This document shows positions 14,326 through 14,476 of a stretch of 14,476 nucleotides of DNA, piece by piece. Source of the DNA: Anaerolineales bacterium UBA2029 (GTDB lineage Bacteria > Chloroflexota > Anaerolineae > Aggregatilineales > Aggregatilineaceae); assembly GCA_002332795.1 (NCBI GenBank), contig DDBP01000053.1, positions 1 to 14,476 of the forward strand. Direction: 5' to 3'. The position numbers and the translations under genes are program-made. The first letter of the stretch is position 1. Every line of letters starts with the position of its first letter. The notes beneath the pieces are model-generated. The model searched no databases and was not told the origin of the DNA. It worked only from the letters and a program-made list of their open reading frames with translations.

Positions 14326-14392
14326 GGTTTGAGACGCTGCTTCTACATAGAGGTGGGGTCTTAAACCGGCGCAAGCCGGATTTTTCGTCCGG
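14326..14392 (+). promoter_or_regulatory. Stacked leader hairpins with terminator-like and competing stems
   Basis: Hairpin A: GGTTTGAGAC (14326-14335) with GTCTTAAACC (14358-14367), ten pairs including one G-U, with an inner CTTCT/AGAGG stem. Hairpin B: CCGGC-GCAA-GCCGG (14366-14379) followed by ATTTTT, terminator-like with a short stem. Hairpin C: CCGGA (14376-14380) with TCCGG (14388-14392), which uses the 3' arm of B and encloses its T-run. B shares bases with both A and C, so B cannot form together with either. Confidence 0.5.
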
Positions 14393-14393
14393 G

Positions 14394-14406
14394 CGCACCT
14401 TAACAA
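14394..14406 (+). promoter_or_regulatory. boxA-like antitermination element of an rRNA leader
   Basis: CGCACCTTAACAA matches E. coli rrn boxA (TGCTCTTTAACAA) at 10 of 13 positions, with the TTAACAA core intact. In rRNA leaders boxA recruits the NusB/NusE antitermination complex. It lies about 230 nt after P1 and 70 nt before the window ends, as expected if a 16S rRNA gene starts just outside. Confidence 0.6.
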
Positions 14407-14476
14407 CAGCATAGTGACAGGAAGCCGACGTGCGGAAGGAAACGACCAGTCTCTGAGGGAGGCTGGGAAGACAGTA

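Larger units (their letters stand above)
14088..14476 (+). other. Gene-free leader region, predicted 5' part of a ribosomal RNA transcript
   Basis: No credible protein gene, tRNA or rRNA body is present in this 389-bp tail. It holds the two promoters, hairpins and boxA listed separately. A further hairpin at 14446-14466 (CCAGTCTC with GGAGGCTGG, eight pairs including one wobble) could be part of the processing region before mature 16S. No 16S 5' sequence is reached before the edge. No intrinsic terminator separates the protease gene from P1. Confidence 0.55.

Noticed and set aside
14008..14412. Minus-strand 134-codon open frame over the leader region
   Set aside because: It covers the promoter, hairpins and boxA, has no family resemblance, and the plus-strand regulatory reading explains the region better.
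14088..14476. RNase P RNA, tmRNA or a tRNA in the gene-free tail
   Set aside because: None of the conserved core sequences of RNase P RNA or tmRNA is present and no cloverleaf could be drawn; boxA and promoters favour an rRNA leader.
1..14476. CRISPR arrays, prophage, toxin-antitoxin or other defence genes
   Set aside because: No regularly spaced repeats and no genes of these types were found; every recognised gene is metabolic, regulatory or housekeeping.

Overview
The window reads as a bacterial chromosome of roughly 60% GC in which every convincing gene lies on the + strand. Gene content suggests an anaerobic Gram-positive-like or Chloroflexota (Anaerolineae-type) bacterium. The clues are the mtaB / HIT / yqeY / 7TM-HD / ybeY housekeeping order, a GH18-like membrane protein of a kind I associate with Chloroflexota, and a cytoplasmic MvhADG-HdrABC set in a bacterial setting. 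The taxonomic call is inference, not proof.

Region 1 (1-4690) is an RNA and translation housekeeping block. It holds the 3' part of mtaB (tRNA methylthiotransferase), a HIT-family hydrolase, yqeY (GatB/YqeY domain), a large 7TM-HD cyclic-dinucleotide phosphodiesterase-like protein, and ybeY (rRNA-processing endonuclease). In many Gram-positive genomes rpsU and phoH sit among these genes; here there is no room for either.

Region 2 (4691-6720) carries a membrane-anchored GH18-like barrel protein whose catalytic motif looks inactivated. A strong intrinsic terminator follows, then an orphan NarL/LuxR-type response regulator.

Region 3 (6721-14087) is the main feature. A 321-bp control region contains an 11-bp perfect inverted repeat, an extended -10 promoter and two stable leader hairpins. 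It leads into a seven-gene operon, hdrC-hdrB-hdrA-mvhD-mvhG-mvhA-protease, with overlapping or closely spaced genes. The six subunits are what is needed for the soluble electron-bifurcating [NiFe]-hydrogenase/heterodisulfide-reductase complex. H2 is split by MvhAG, electrons pass through MvhD to the flavin of HdrA, and one branch reduces ferredoxin while the other reduces a disulfide at HdrBC. All cluster and NiFe ligands that I can identify are present. The last gene is the endopeptidase expected to mature MvhA. In a bacterium the physiological disulfide (or other acceptor) is not evident from the window.

Region 4 (14088-14476) has no gene but looks like the promoter and leader of a ribosomal RNA operon. 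It has a TTGACA-16-TATAAT promoter, a second extended -10 promoter, stacked and mutually exclusive hairpins, and a boxA-like antitermination sequence. A 16S (or, if unlinked, 23S) rRNA gene is predicted just beyond the right edge.
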